Assembly (NCBI RefSeq): GCF_018524365.1
Contig: NZ_JAEKFT010000021.1
Location: 1 to 64,000, forward strand
Direction of reading: 5' to 3'
Length of the DNA: 64,000 bases
DNA from: Denitromonas iodatirespirans
GTDB lineage: Bacteria > Pseudomonadota > Gammaproteobacteria > Burkholderiales > Rhodocyclaceae
The notes beneath the pieces were generated by a model. That model did no database searches, was not told where the DNA came from, and worked only from the letters and a program-made list of their open reading frames with translations. Positions within the stretch are counted from its first letter, which is position 1; every line of letters begins with the position of its first letter. Of this stretch, positions 54,349-62,159 are shown in pieces. Made by a program: the position numbers and the translations under genes.

Positions 54349-54825
54349 ATGCCCGACTACCGCCGAAACCGCATCCCGGGCGGGTGCTACTTCTTCACGG
54401 TCAACCTGCTCGACCGCGACAGCGATGCACTGGCGGTGCACATCGACCTGCTGCGCGATGCCGTTCGAAAGGTGCGCACGCGCCGTCCGTTTCACATCGA
54501 CGCGTGGGTGGTGCTCCCTGATCACAAGCACGCGGTGTGGACGCTACCGCTGGGCGATAGCGATTACTCCGGCCGCTGGCGGGCGATCAAGATTGCCTTC
54601 GCCAAGGCGCTTCCGAAAACGGAATGGCGATCACCGAGGCGCGTTGCAAAGGGCGAGCGAGGCATCTGGCAGCGTCGGTTCTGGGAGCATACGATCCGGG
54701 ATGAAAGCGATTACGCGGCGCATGTGGACGACGTCCTTATCAATCCGCTCAAACGCGGACTGGTCGAAGCGGCAGGTGACTGGCCGTACTCATCGCTTCA
54801 TCGCTGTGTCGCGCGCGGCGACTAA
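54349..54825 (+). CDS. REP-associated tyrosine transposase (RAYT), motifs altered
   Basis: The 158-residue protein matches RAYTs: MPDYRRNRIPGGCYFFTVNLLDR, FHIDAWVVLPDHKHAVWTLP, GIWQRRFWEHTIRDESDYAAHVDD, INPLKRGLVEAAGDWPYSSLHR. RAYTs are single-domain Y1 HUH nucleases that act on REP sequences. Two catalytic motifs deviate: the HUH pair is H-K-H instead of H-hydrophobic-H, and the expected Tyr after HVD is Asp (HVDDVLINP versus the usual HVDYIHxNP). The frame is intact, so it may be inactive or changed in function. Confidence 0.87.
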   Translation: MPDYRRNRIPGGCYFFTVNLLDRDSDALAVHIDLLRDAVRKVRTRRPFHIDAWVVLPDHKHAVWTLPLGDSDYSGRWRAIKIAFAKALPKTEWRSPRRVAKGERGIWQRRFWEHTIRDESDYAAHVDDVLINPLKRGLVEAAGDWPYSSLHRCVARGD

Positions 54826-55008
54826 CTAGCTGGACATCTCTTGATTTCGCTGCCGCCATCGCAGCCTTCGTCGCACCCTGATACAAAACCAGTCGCACTA
54901 TTGCTGCAGCGCAGCATCTATTGACTGTAGTGTATCTCCGTTCATTCACTCACTTCCAGACGCCTGCGCAGGCATCAGTGCCAGCGAACCGTCGGCAAGG
55001 AGGTCGAT

Positions 55009-56067
55009 TTGCGGATCAATCCCTTCTCTCATCGAAAGACCATCAGCCTGGCCCTACAGGGCGGTGGCGCGCACGGGGCGTTTACCTGGGGTGTGCTCGA
55101 CTATCTGCTCGACGCCGGCCAGCTTGAGTTCGACGCCGTCAGCGGAACCAGCGCCGGCGCGATGAACGCGGCGGTGCTGGCGCAGGGGCTGATGGCGGGC
55201 GGGCGCGACGGTGCGCGTGAGGCCCTGGCGGCGTTCTGGAAGGCGGTGGCGGGCAGCGTTCCCTTTGACATCACCGTACGCACGCTCGATGGCGACAGCG
55301 GGACGCTTGCGCCGGCGATCAAGATGATGATGATGTGGACGAGCTTTTTCTCGCCTTACGAGCTCAACCCGTTCGACCACAACCCCTTGCGCGACGTGGT
55401 GACGAAGCAGATCGACTTCGAGCGATTGCGGCGCGAGAGCCCGCTGCGGCTGTTCATTGCCGCCACCGAAGCCAACACGGGTCGCCTGCGGCTGTTTCGC
55501 GAGCGCGAGCTGACCGCCGACGCCCTGCTTGCCTCGGCCTGCCTGCCGTCGGTGCATCACAGCATCGAGATCGATGGCGAGCACTACTGGGACGGCGGTT
55601 TCGCGGCCAATCCGGCGGTGTTTCCCTTGTTCTACACGGGCAAGAGCCGCGACATCCTGCTGGTGCTGATCAACCCCATGCGCCACAGCAAGACGCCCCG
55701 CAGTGCCGATGAGATCCGCACGCGCAGCATGGAGCTTGGCTTCAGTGCGAACTTTCTGCGCGAGATGCGCATGTTTGCGCATGCCCGCGAGTTTGCCGAA
55801 CAGCAGCCGTGGTGGTCGCGCGGCCGGCTGGAGCGGCGGCTGCTGTCGACCAACTTCCATCTCATCGAAGCTTCGGAGGTGATGAGCCAGCTGTCGGCCG
55901 AGTCCAAGCTGTCGGCCAACGGGTCTTTTCTCGAACGGCTGCGCGACCTAGGCCGCGAGCGTGCGCAGCAGTGGCACGCAGCCTCGGGCCATCATGTTGG
56001 CGAGCGCCCATCGATCGAGGTGGCCGGACTGTTTGGCTCACCGTCCACTCCGGAGACGACGCTCTGA
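55009..56067 (+). CDS. Patatin-like phospholipase
   Basis: The 352-residue protein has the patatin signatures: ALQGGGAHGAFTWGVL (oxyanion loop), the nucleophile elbow GTSAG with S48, and the dyad Asp in HYWDGGFAANPAVFPL. A C-terminal region of about 110 residues (RTRSMELGFSANFLREMRMF...) resembles the DUF3734-type extension of bacterial patatins. The enzyme hydrolyses acyl groups from lipids. Start is TTG 55009 with AAGGAGG six bases upstream; no ATG fits as well. Remnants of other genes follow. Confidence 0.9.
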   Translation: MRINPFSHRKTISLALQGGGAHGAFTWGVLDYLLDAGQLEFDAVSGTSAGAMNAAVLAQGLMAGGRDGAREALAAFWKAVAGSVPFDITVRTLDGDSGTLAPAIKMMMMWTSFFSPYELNPFDHNPLRDVVTKQIDFERLRRESPLRLFIAATEANTGRLRLFRERELTADALLASACLPSVHHSIEIDGEHYWDGGFAANPAVFPLFYTGKSRDILLVLINPMRHSKTPRSADEIRTRSMELGFSANFLREMRMFAHAREFAEQQPWWSRGRLERRLLSTNFHLIEASEVMSQLSAESKLSANGSFLERLRDLGRERAQQWHAASGHHVGERPSIEVAGLFGSPSTPETTL

Positions 56068-56082
56068 TGCGCGCAGGCAGAG

Positions 56083-56198
56083 CCCCCCGCTTGAGCCGCT
56101 TGCCCGAAGCATTGCGCGGCAGGTCGTCGACAAACACCACCCGCTTGGGCACCTTGAACAACGAGCCGCTCATGCACATGGGCGATCAGCTCCTCGGT
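56083..56198 (-). pseudogene. C-terminal remnant of an acyl-CoA synthetase (AMP-binding family)
   Basis: On the minus strand, TEELIAHVHERL (56198-56163) in one frame continues in another frame as FKVPKRVVFVDDLPRNASGK then RLKRG (56158-56083). Together these are the conserved C-terminal tail of ANL-family synthetases, including the catalytic Lys of the P-x-x-x-x-G-K motif, broken by a frameshift. Only about 40 codons survive. The fragment abuts the truncated toxin gene head to head, marking a recombination joint. Confidence 0.65.
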
Positions 56199-56201
56199 TC
56201 T

Positions 56202-56489
56202 GGCCGCGGCGGCCTGCTCGGTCCGCTCAGAGACTTCTTTACGGGTCGGGACGATTGGTTTGCGCTGTACGCCGCAGATGGGCGCATTGACGACGAAACC
56301 TTTTGCGACGCGGTCAAACGCGGCAATTTCAGGCTGCACCCAAAAGGACGACTTGGACGAAGCGAAGGCTGCGTGGTGATTGACCGTGCCGCAGACTATG
56401 TCCATCTGCGCACGCTGCTCAAAAGCGTTCGCCCACAAACGGTGCCTGGCGCCTCTTTGCAGGCCTATGGCAGCTTGGTGGTGACATGA
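56202..56489 (+). pseudogene. Truncated Tlde1-like (DUF2778) toxin gene
   Basis: The frame encodes GGLLGPLRDFFTGRDDWFALYAADGRID... followed by VKRGNFRLHPKGRLGRSEGCVVI, the conserved second half of DUF2778 proteins with the catalytic His and Ser-x-Gly-Cys. The first half (usually about 70 residues) is missing; upstream sequence is an unrelated gene remnant. ATGs at 56172 and 56178 could start a short product, so a residual protein is possible. The stop overlaps the next gene, a candidate immunity gene (ATGA). Confidence 0.65.
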
Positions 56490-56737
56490 AATCCCGCACG
56501 ATTGCCGCCATGAGTGTGGCCACGCTGGCACTCACCTATGTACAGATGCGTTTGTGGCTTGCCAGTGATTGGTCGGAGGCGGCCTGGACCTGGATCAACG
56601 CTCGACTCTCTGATGGCGCTAATCCCGGCCTTGCCTCTGATATCGAACTGATTGCCGCATGGGCCGGCTCGTTTGTGGTGTCGCTGGCGGTGGTATGGGG
56701 TGTCCGGGGCTTGTTTGGCGGGCGCTGTATCGGCTGA
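56486..56737 (+). CDS. Small membrane protein, candidate immunity partner of the truncated toxin
   Basis: The 83-residue product has two hydrophobic segments: TIAAMSVATLALTYVQMRLW and LIAAWAGSFVVSLAVVWGVR, with a periplasmic-sized loop SDWSEAAWTWINARLSDG between. The ATG overlaps the stop of the truncated Tlde1-like gene. Family not recognised. Retention of an intact membrane protein beside a broken toxin fits an orphan immunity gene, by inference. Confidence 0.6.
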   Translation: MKSRTIAAMSVATLALTYVQMRLWLASDWSEAAWTWINARLSDGANPGLASDIELIAAWAGSFVVSLAVVWGVRGLFGGRCIG

Positions 56738-56803
56738 CGGGCTGTGCAACACCTTCGGATGGTGAGCGTTGGGTCTTGATGGACGAGGCCTCGTCACGCA
56801 CAA

Positions 56804-56830
56804 GAGCCGGGCCTGAATGGCGCCCGGCTC
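56804..56830 (-). terminator. Weak terminator after the DUF1328 gene
   Basis: Arms GAGCCGGGC and GCCCGGCTC pair perfectly across a 9-base loop. The minus-strand tail is only TTGTG, so efficiency is uncertain. Confidence 0.45.
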
Positions 56831-56838
56831 ATGGGCCA

Positions 56839-57003
56839 TCATCGCCCTCGGGTGGCGTTGATCAGGAAGCTGACGACCGCCATGACGAGGAATATCACGA
56901 ACAGGATTTTGGCAATACCTGCCGCACCGGCGGCGATACCGGTGAATCCGAAGATCGCGGCAATGATGGCGATGATAAAGAATACGACTGCGTAGTGAAG
57001 CAT
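56839..57003 (-). CDS. DUF1328 small membrane protein
   Basis: The 54-residue product [20 protein letters not shown] ... [22 protein letters not shown] matches DUF1328 proteins (YtjA-like), with two hydrophobic spans and the central [16 protein letters not shown] motif. GGAGGAG precedes the ATG. These are conserved, uncharacterised inner-membrane proteins often linked to stress. It is 48 bases downstream of the csbD-like gene in the same direction. Confidence 0.93.
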   Translation of the reverse strand: MLHYAVVFFIIAIIAAIFGFTGIAAGAAGIAKILFVIFLVMAVVSFLINATRGR

Positions 57004-57051
57004 GATGCCCTCCTCCCCCCGTCGCCGTGGGGCTTCGGGGGCGATTCGTGA

Positions 57052-57255
57052 TTAGTGGCGCTGCGAGGCTTCCCAGGCCCTCATCTGTTCTTCGGCGACC
57101 TCGCGCGAGATGCCGTAGCGCTCCTGGAGTTTCCCGGCCAGCACTTCGCGCTGCCCTTCGATCACATCCAGATCGTCGTCGGTGAGTTTGCCCCACTGCT
57201 TTTTAGCGCTGCCTTTGAGCTGTTTCCAGTTACCTTCCAGCGTGTCGCGGTTCAT
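57052..57255 (-). CDS. CsbD family stress protein
   Basis: The 67-residue protein is a full CsbD domain: MNRDTLEGNWKQLKGSAKKQ, then WGKLTDDDLDVIEGQREVLAGKLQERYGIS and a helical end EEQMRAWEAS. CsbD proteins are small hydrophilic general-stress proteins, in Bacillus under sigma-B. Together with DUF1328 it forms a typical stress pair. Confidence 0.95.
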   Translation of the reverse strand: MNRDTLEGNWKQLKGSAKKQWGKLTDDDLDVIEGQREVLAGKLQERYGISREVAEEQMRAWEASQRH

Positions 57256-57564
57256 ATCTCGACTCCTTTTGTCTCATTGGATTGGCGAAGGCATCGGAGA
57301 CTGGCATGACGGCTGTTCTGATCCGATGCATGGTTTCACTGTAGTGAATCGACGCGTCGATCTGCATCAGCACAGGCTGAAAGCGGCGTAGGACGTTGCC
57401 TACAACGCAGTCCGTTGCCGGTTGAATTCGCAGTGCAAGAGCAGATCGCACGGCATGTGTTTTCCGGTCGATTCCCGTCGCGGCTGGCGGCGGCACTTCA
57501 ACAATTGGCGACACGCCCCTAGAATGGGCTCACGATGTCGTCGGGTAGCCGCTCAGGCAAGCAC
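57256..57564. other. Intergenic region between divergent genes
   Basis: This 309-base stretch should hold promoters for csbD (minus) and the small protein gene at 57565 (plus). I see no gene, terminator or convincing repeat in it. Confidence 0.45.
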
Positions 57565-57897
57565 ATGAAAAGCATTCGCGAATCCGATTGGAAGGTGCTA
57601 CGCCGTTTGCATCCGGTGGCGCTGGAGCGCTATTGCGAGCGGACGCTCGGGGAGTGCGTTCAGGTGGCAACGGATGGCGGCGAGTCGGCGCACGCGCGGT
57701 ATCTGGCGCTGTACCGCCTGGTAAAGGCGCGCGACAAGACGCTGGCGATGGCCTTCGACGATCTGCGCCGCTCCACGGCGATCACAACGCTGATCGCCCT
57801 GGTGGGGCTGGACCTGCTGACCGCCGCCGAGCTCGATGCATTAAGCGACGAGACGCGGGAGATCGTCCTCGGGGCACTGGAGCCGCTGCGCGAGTAG
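57565..57897 (+). CDS. Small alpha-helical protein, unrecognised (110 aa)
   Basis: The product (MKSIRESDWKVLRRLHPVAL ... ERYCERTLGECVQVATDGGE ... FDDLRRSTAITTLIALVGLD ... LSDETREIVLGALEPL) is all-helical and without signal or membrane span. Similar short proteins are found in related bacteria but I cannot name a family. ATG 57565 is preferred to 57535 because conserved-looking sequence begins there and AGGCAAG precedes it. It lies 122 bases before the DUF3024 gene. Confidence 0.7.
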   Translation: MKSIRESDWKVLRRLHPVALERYCERTLGECVQVATDGGESAHARYLALYRLVKARDKTLAMAFDDLRRSTAITTLIALVGLDLLTAAELDALSDETREIVLGALEPLRE

Positions 57898-58019
57898 ACG
57901 CGGCGCCCGGGTCTTGAAGGCGGGTGGCATGCGCCGCGGTCGGCGGTCGCCGCTTGGGTTTCGGGATGCGCGGCGCTGGCAGCGCGCCGATTTTATTCAG
58001 CGTGAAGGAGGGGAACACG

Positions 58020-58370
58020 GTGGCATTGAGCGAACTGGAAACGGCGCGGCTGCATAAACGGGTCGGGGCATATGTCGAAGCTCGCCGGCCGCCACCGCAT
58101 GTTCGCCGCGAGTTGGATCTTTCGTATCGGGTGAGCGGGCAGAGCTTCGAGCTGTTCGAAGTGCGGCAGGCCTGGCGCGGAGCACCCGGCGAGACCATCG
58201 AGCACCCGATCGTGAAAGCGACCTTCGTGAAGACGGTGAATGCCTGGCGGATCTACTGGCAGCGGGCCGATCTCCGATGGCACCGCTACGAGCCGTACCC
58301 GACCGCCCGGACGATCGACGAGGTGCTGTCGGTCATCGAAACGGATGAGTACGGTTGCTTTTATGGCTGA
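58020..58370 (+). CDS. DUF3024 protein
   Basis: The 116-residue protein begins at GTG 58020, preceded by AAGGAGG eight bases upstream. It matches DUF3024: ALSELETARLHKRVGAYVEARRPPPHVRRELDL, SFELFEVRQAW, IEHPIVKATFVKTVNAWRIYWQRADLRWHRYEPYP and a DEYGCFYG end. Function unknown; the two-layer pattern and charged surface suggest a small cytoplasmic protein. The longer frame upstream lacks homology-like sequence. Confidence 0.9.
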   Translation: MALSELETARLHKRVGAYVEARRPPPHVRRELDLSYRVSGQSFELFEVRQAWRGAPGETIEHPIVKATFVKTVNAWRIYWQRADLRWHRYEPYPTARTIDEVLSVIETDEYGCFYG

Positions 58371-58570
58371 ACGGCGGTGCGGCCCCCACCGCCCTACCGG
58401 TGCGGATCGGCACGCGGGCGCGCTTGTGGCGACCCCGCTCGCGGAGTAGCGCGTAACGCTCTCCAACCACCTGCATCAGCGCTAGAGCACGACGTTTTGC
58501 AAACCATGCCGGCCGCGCCCGGTCTTCACCTGCGCTTTGTGCCGACACACCGTATCGACCCCGCCCCGCA

Positions 58571-59050
58571 ATGACGTTGACCTTGATCCGCCTGAGCGAA
58601 GCCAGGCTTTCCGACCTGATTGCGCTGCACAACGACCCCAGCGTCTTGCGGCACATGCCGCTCGCCGGTGCGGCCTTCGACGAGGCGACATGCCGACGGT
58701 GGGTCGAGGACAAAGAGCGCCAGTGGGCACAGAACGGCTATGGGCCGTGGGGCGTGCTGGTCGATGGTGAGTTTGCCGGCTGGGGCGGGTTCCAGCAGGA
58801 GCAGGGCGATGCGGATCTCGCGCTGGTGCTCTCTGCCCGACATTGGGGGCATGGGCGGGCCATCTATCAGGTGTTCATCAAGATGGCGTTCGAGGACATG
58901 GGCCTGGCGTCCATCACAGCACTGCTGCCGCCGAGCAGGCGCCGCGCCAACGGGCTACTCCGGTTGGGGTTCGAGGCGGACGGCTCGGTGCAGATCGCCG
59001 GCTCGGTGTTCAACCGATACCGGCTTTGGGCGCCCGCGCAGGGTCGCTGA
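58571..59050 (+). CDS. GNAT family N-acetyltransferase (RimJ/RimL-like)
   Basis: A 159-residue acetyltransferase of the RimJ/RimL type: LIRLSEARLSDLIALHNDPSVLRHMPL, GYGPWGVLVDGEFAGWGGFQ, ADLALVLSARHWGHGRAIYQ (acetyl-CoA loop) and RRRANGLLRLGFEADGSVQIAG. Such enzymes acetylate amino groups of proteins or small molecules. The ATG lacks a strong SD. Isolated gene, substrate unknown. Confidence 0.87.
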   Translation: MTLTLIRLSEARLSDLIALHNDPSVLRHMPLAGAAFDEATCRRWVEDKERQWAQNGYGPWGVLVDGEFAGWGGFQQEQGDADLALVLSARHWGHGRAIYQVFIKMAFEDMGLASITALLPPSRRRANGLLRLGFEADGSVQIAGSVFNRYRLWAPAQGR

Positions 59051-59156
59051 GCGGAGCGATCTGGCCCGCAAACGGACCACCCCATGGCGCCGTCACGATG
59101 CCGCGTTCGGCCCACCGTGCTACAACACGCTTGGCATAACAACCAAGGAGCCCCCA

Positions 59157-59528
59157 ATGCAACGCACAGCCGCCCCCCGCCAGATCGCCGAATCGCTCAC
59201 CGAACTGTGGTCGCCCCGCATCATCGGCGAGTTGGACGATTCCTACGTGAAGGTCGCCAAGGTCCATGGCACCCTCGGCTGGCACAGCCATGACAACGAG
59301 GACGAGCTGTTCTTCATTCTCAAGGGGCAATTGCGCCTCGAGATGGCCGCCGAGACCGTCACGCTGTCCGAAGGCGAGATGTTCGTGGTGCCCAAGGGCG
59401 TGCAGCACAACCCGGTGGCCGAGGCGGAGTGTCTGATCCTGCTCATCGAACGCAAGACAACGCTGCATACGGGCAACGTGGTGACGGAGCACACGCGCTC
59501 GCTGGCCGAGCAGTTGCGGTCGGTGTGA
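59157..59528 (+). CDS. Single-domain cupin
   Basis: The 123-residue protein has both cupin motifs: GWHSHDNEDELFFILKGQL (His-x-His...Glu metal ligands) and MFVVPKGVQHNPVAEAE (second His). The fold is a small beta barrel that binds a metal; functions range from isomerase to dioxygenase or sensor. AAGGAG precedes ATG 59157. No neighbour indicates a substrate. Confidence 0.92.
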   Translation: MQRTAAPRQIAESLTELWSPRIIGELDDSYVKVAKVHGTLGWHSHDNEDELFFILKGQLRLEMAAETVTLSEGEMFVVPKGVQHNPVAEAECLILLIERKTTLHTGNVVTEHTRSLAEQLRSV

Positions 59529-59865
59529 GCCGGCAGGCTCGAAGAGGCTGACATCGCGGCGGCGGCGGTTCGTTGCCCCGCCACGGCGGATGCCTTCGTC
59601 AACACCCTTGGCGCGACCTGCCCGACCGGGACCGCGTGCCACCGCCCGGCGATCCACCCGCGGCGGCTGAAACCTTGCCCCGTCGAAGGCGGTCAACCTC
59701 CTACGGACAACACCGAGGGCATCGCGCGACATCCCGGTCCGCGCGCGCCGGCCCGGGTCTGTACGCAGACCCTCGCCGCCGGTCCATCCTTCGGTATCGC
59801 ACCGGGACGAGGCCGCGGACGAGCAGAAGCACCCGGCCCTCGGATAGCCCATGAAGGAGAACGTC
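59529..59865. other. Intergenic region
   Basis: This 337-base stretch precedes the DUF1269-like gene. I see no supported gene, terminator or repeat; a minus-strand open frame across it is the antisense of flanking codons. Confidence 0.45.
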
Positions 59866-60384
59866 ATGAGAGGCTTGAAAAGGTTGTACTTCCTGGTCCC
59901 CGATGTGGACACCGCACGCAAGATCATCGACGAGCTGCTGCTCGCGCACGTCCCCTACGAGCACATCCATCTGCTGGCACGCGCCGGCACCCCGCTCGAA
60001 GACTTGCCGCAGGCCGGTATCACGCAGCAAACGGACGTTGTGCCGGCGCTGGAGCGCGGCTTGGCTGTCGGCGGCACCCTGGGGGCGCTGGCCGGGCTGG
60101 CCGCGCTGGCGTTTCCGCCGGCCGGCGTGGTGGCCGCCGGTGGCGCGATCCTGTTCGGTGCGCTGGGCGGTGCCGGTTTCGGCGCCTGGGTGTCGGCCAT
60201 GATCGGCGTGCGTCTGCCCAACTCGCGCCTGGAGCGCTTCGAAGGGGCCCTGGAGCAAGGGCTGTTGCTGATGATGATCGACGTGCCGCGCGACCGGGTG
60301 GAGGAGTTCCAGGACACCATCAAGTCGCATCACCCCGAGGCCGAAATCGAGGGCACCGAGCCGACCATCCCGGCCTTTCCCTGA
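59866..60384 (+). CDS. DUF1269-like membrane-associated stress protein
   Basis: The 172-residue protein begins with a ferredoxin-like domain (KRLYFLVPDVDTARKIIDEL ... HIHLLARAGTPLEDLP), then a glycine/alanine-rich hydrophobic hairpin (GGTLGALAGLAALAFPPAGV ... GGAILFGALGGAGFGAWVSA) as in DUF1269/YflT-like general-stress proteins, and a C-terminal domain ending HHPEAEIEGTEP. ATG 59866 has AAGGAG nine bases upstream; an ATG at 59851 lies before that SD. Function unknown. Confidence 0.87.
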   Translation: MRGLKRLYFLVPDVDTARKIIDELLLAHVPYEHIHLLARAGTPLEDLPQAGITQQTDVVPALERGLAVGGTLGALAGLAALAFPPAGVVAAGGAILFGALGGAGFGAWVSAMIGVRLPNSRLERFEGALEQGLLLMMIDVPRDRVEEFQDTIKSHHPEAEIEGTEPTIPAFP

Positions 60385-60434
60385 GGCCTCCCACGCCTGA
60401 GCACGCCGCCCACCGCGCGGCACGGCAAGCCTGC

Positions 60435-60791
60435 CTAGTCGCCTCCACCGGCAGCTTGCCGGCTCGGGGTTTCGATGTCGGCCACCGGCGCCTCGCCAGC
60501 CTTCCAGGCGGCGATGCCGCCCAGCAGATGGCGGGCATCGCAGCCCATGGCCCGCAGCGCCGCGGCAAGCCCCTGGCTGATCTCCTGGCCATGGGCGCAG
60601 TACAGCAGCACCAGGGCATCGCCGGCCACCTCGTCTTTCCAGTCCAGCCAGCGCGCCGGGTCCTCCCAGCGGCTGCCGGCGATTTCGGTGCCATCTGCGG
60701 CGCGGGCAGCGGCCCGGCGCACGTCGATGAGGGTGTGCGGCAGCGCGCCGCCTTGCCATAGCCGTAGTTCAGGGACGGTAACGGGGCGCAT
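60435..60791 (-). CDS. Rhodanese-like domain protein of the chromate operon
   Basis: The 118-residue single-domain rhodanese has HTLIDVRRAAARAADG, the active-site loop YCAHGQEISQGLA with C65, and LLGGIAAWKAGEAPV. It can carry sulfur or act as a sensor/reductase accessory. It starts nine bases after chrA ends, in the same direction, so it is the third gene of the chrB-chrA operon. Some chromate operons carry rhodanese genes, perhaps for sulfur or thiol handling. Confidence 0.9.
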   Translation of the reverse strand: MRPVTVPELRLWQGGALPHTLIDVRRAAARAADGTEIAGSRWEDPARWLDWKDEVAGDALVLLYCAHGQEISQGLAAALRAMGCDARHLLGGIAAWKAGEAPVADIETPSRQAAGGGD

Positions 60792-60800
60792 GACGGCCTC

Positions 60801-62159
60801 CTAGCGCAGCAGTGACAGCACCAGGCCGACCCCGGCGCAGGTGGCGATGACCTCGATCACGCCGCGCCTGAAGCGCAGCAGCGCCACCGCGGCGCCCAGC
60901 GCGATGAGCGCCGCCACCGCATCGAAGCTGCCGCCCCAGCCCGCCGGCCATAGCACGTGATAGCCGAAGAACAGCGCCAGGTTGAGCACCACCCCCACCA
61001 CCGCGGCGGTGATGGCGGTGAGCGGCGCGGTCAGGCGCAGCTCGCCATGCGTGGACTCGACCAGCGGCCCGCCGGCGAGGATGAACAGGAAGGACGGCAG
61101 AAAGGTGAACCAGGTCACCAGACAGGCCGCCACGGCGCCGGCCAGAAACAGGGATTCCGGCCCGAACAAGGTCTTGAGATACCCGCCGACGAAGCCGACG
61201 AAGGCAACCACCATGATCAGCGGGCCGGGCGTGGTTTCGCCCAGCGCGAGACCGTCGATCATCTGCGTGGGCGCCAACCAGCCGTAGTGCCCGACCGCGC
61301 CCTGGTACACATAGGGCAGCACCGCATAGGCGCCACCGAAGGTGAGCAGCGCCGCCTTGGTGAAGAACCAGCCCATCTGCGTGAGTGTGTGATCCCAGCC
61401 GAGGCCGGCGACGAGCAAGCCCATCGGCACCACCCACAGCACCGCACCACAGGCGAGCACCGCCGCCAGGCGCGGCCAGCGAAAGCGGGCATGCGCCGGG
61501 GTGGGCGTGTCGTCGTCGATCAGCGCCCGGCCAAAATCCCCCTCGGCCGGGCGATGGCCGCCGCCAGTGACAAAGCAGGCCGGTGCGACACGGCCGCCGA
61601 CATAGCCCACCAACGCCGCCCCCAACACGATGGCCGGAAACGGCACTTGGAGCGCGAAGATGGCCACGAACGCGGCGCCGGCAACCGCCCACAGCGCCTT
61701 GTTGCGCAACGCGCGCGACCCGATGCGATGCGCCGCCTGCAGGACGATGGCCGTCACCGCCGGTTTGATGCCGTAAAACAGTCCGGCCACCAGCGGCACG
61801 TCGCCGAAGGCGATATAGATCCACGACAGCGTGATCAGGATCAGCAGCGAGGGCAGCACGAACAGCGCACCGGCCACCACGCCGCCCCAGGTGCGGTGCA
61901 TCAACCAGCCGATGTAGGTGGCCAGCTGCTGCGCCTCGGGGCCGGGGAGCACCATGCAGTAGTTGAGCGCATGCAAAAAGCGCCGCTCCGACAGCCAGCG
62001 GCGGCGCTCGACCAGCTCCTGGTGCATGATCGCGATCTGCCCCGCCGGCCCGCCAAAACTGATGAAGCCGAGCTTGAGCCAGAACAGCACGGCCTCGCCG
62101 AAGCCGACCGCGCGCGGCGCCTCGGCAGGCGCGCTGACGGCGGATGTCGCCGGGGTCAT
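60801..62159 (-). CDS. chrA: Chromate transporter ChrA
   Basis: The 452-residue protein is the long-chain, two-domain CHR form: the N-half LGFISFGGPAGQIAIMHQELV with YCMVLPGPEAQQLATYIGWL and the C-half repeat KAALLTFGGAYAVLPYVYQ with GLALGETTPGPLIMVVAFVG. The F-G-G-P and P-G-P motifs are diagnostic. It exports chromate using the membrane potential. Its start overlaps the chrB stop (ATGA). Confidence 0.95.
   Translation of the reverse strand: MTPATSAVSAPAEAPRAVGFGEAVLFWLKLGFISFGGPAGQIAIMHQELVERRRWLSERRFLHALNYCMVLPGPEAQQLATYIGWLMHRTWGGVVAGALFVLPSLLILITLSWIYIAFGDVPLVAGLFYGIKPAVTAIVLQAAHRIGSRALRNKALWAVAGAAFVAIFALQVPFPAIVLGAALVGYVGGRVAPACFVTGGGHRPAEGDFGRALIDDDTPTPAHARFRWPRLAAVLACGAVLWVVPMGLLVAGLGWDHTLTQMGWFFTKAALLTFGGAYAVLPYVYQGAVGHYGWLAPTQMIDGLALGETTPGPLIMVVAFVGFVGGYLKTLFGPESLFLAGAVAACLVTWFTFLPSFLFILAGGPLVESTHGELRLTAPLTAITAAVVGVVLNLALFFGYHVLWPAGWGGSFDAVAALIALGAAVALLRFRRGVIEVIATCAGVGLVLSLLR

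Noticed and set aside
56083-56198. A working acyl-CoA synthetase gene on the minus strand
   Set aside because: Only the last 40 codons are recognisable and they are split between two frames.
59010-59927. A 305-codon minus-strand frame over the cupin gene and the gap after it
   Set aside because: Antisense of the cupin; no homology-like segments or start signal.
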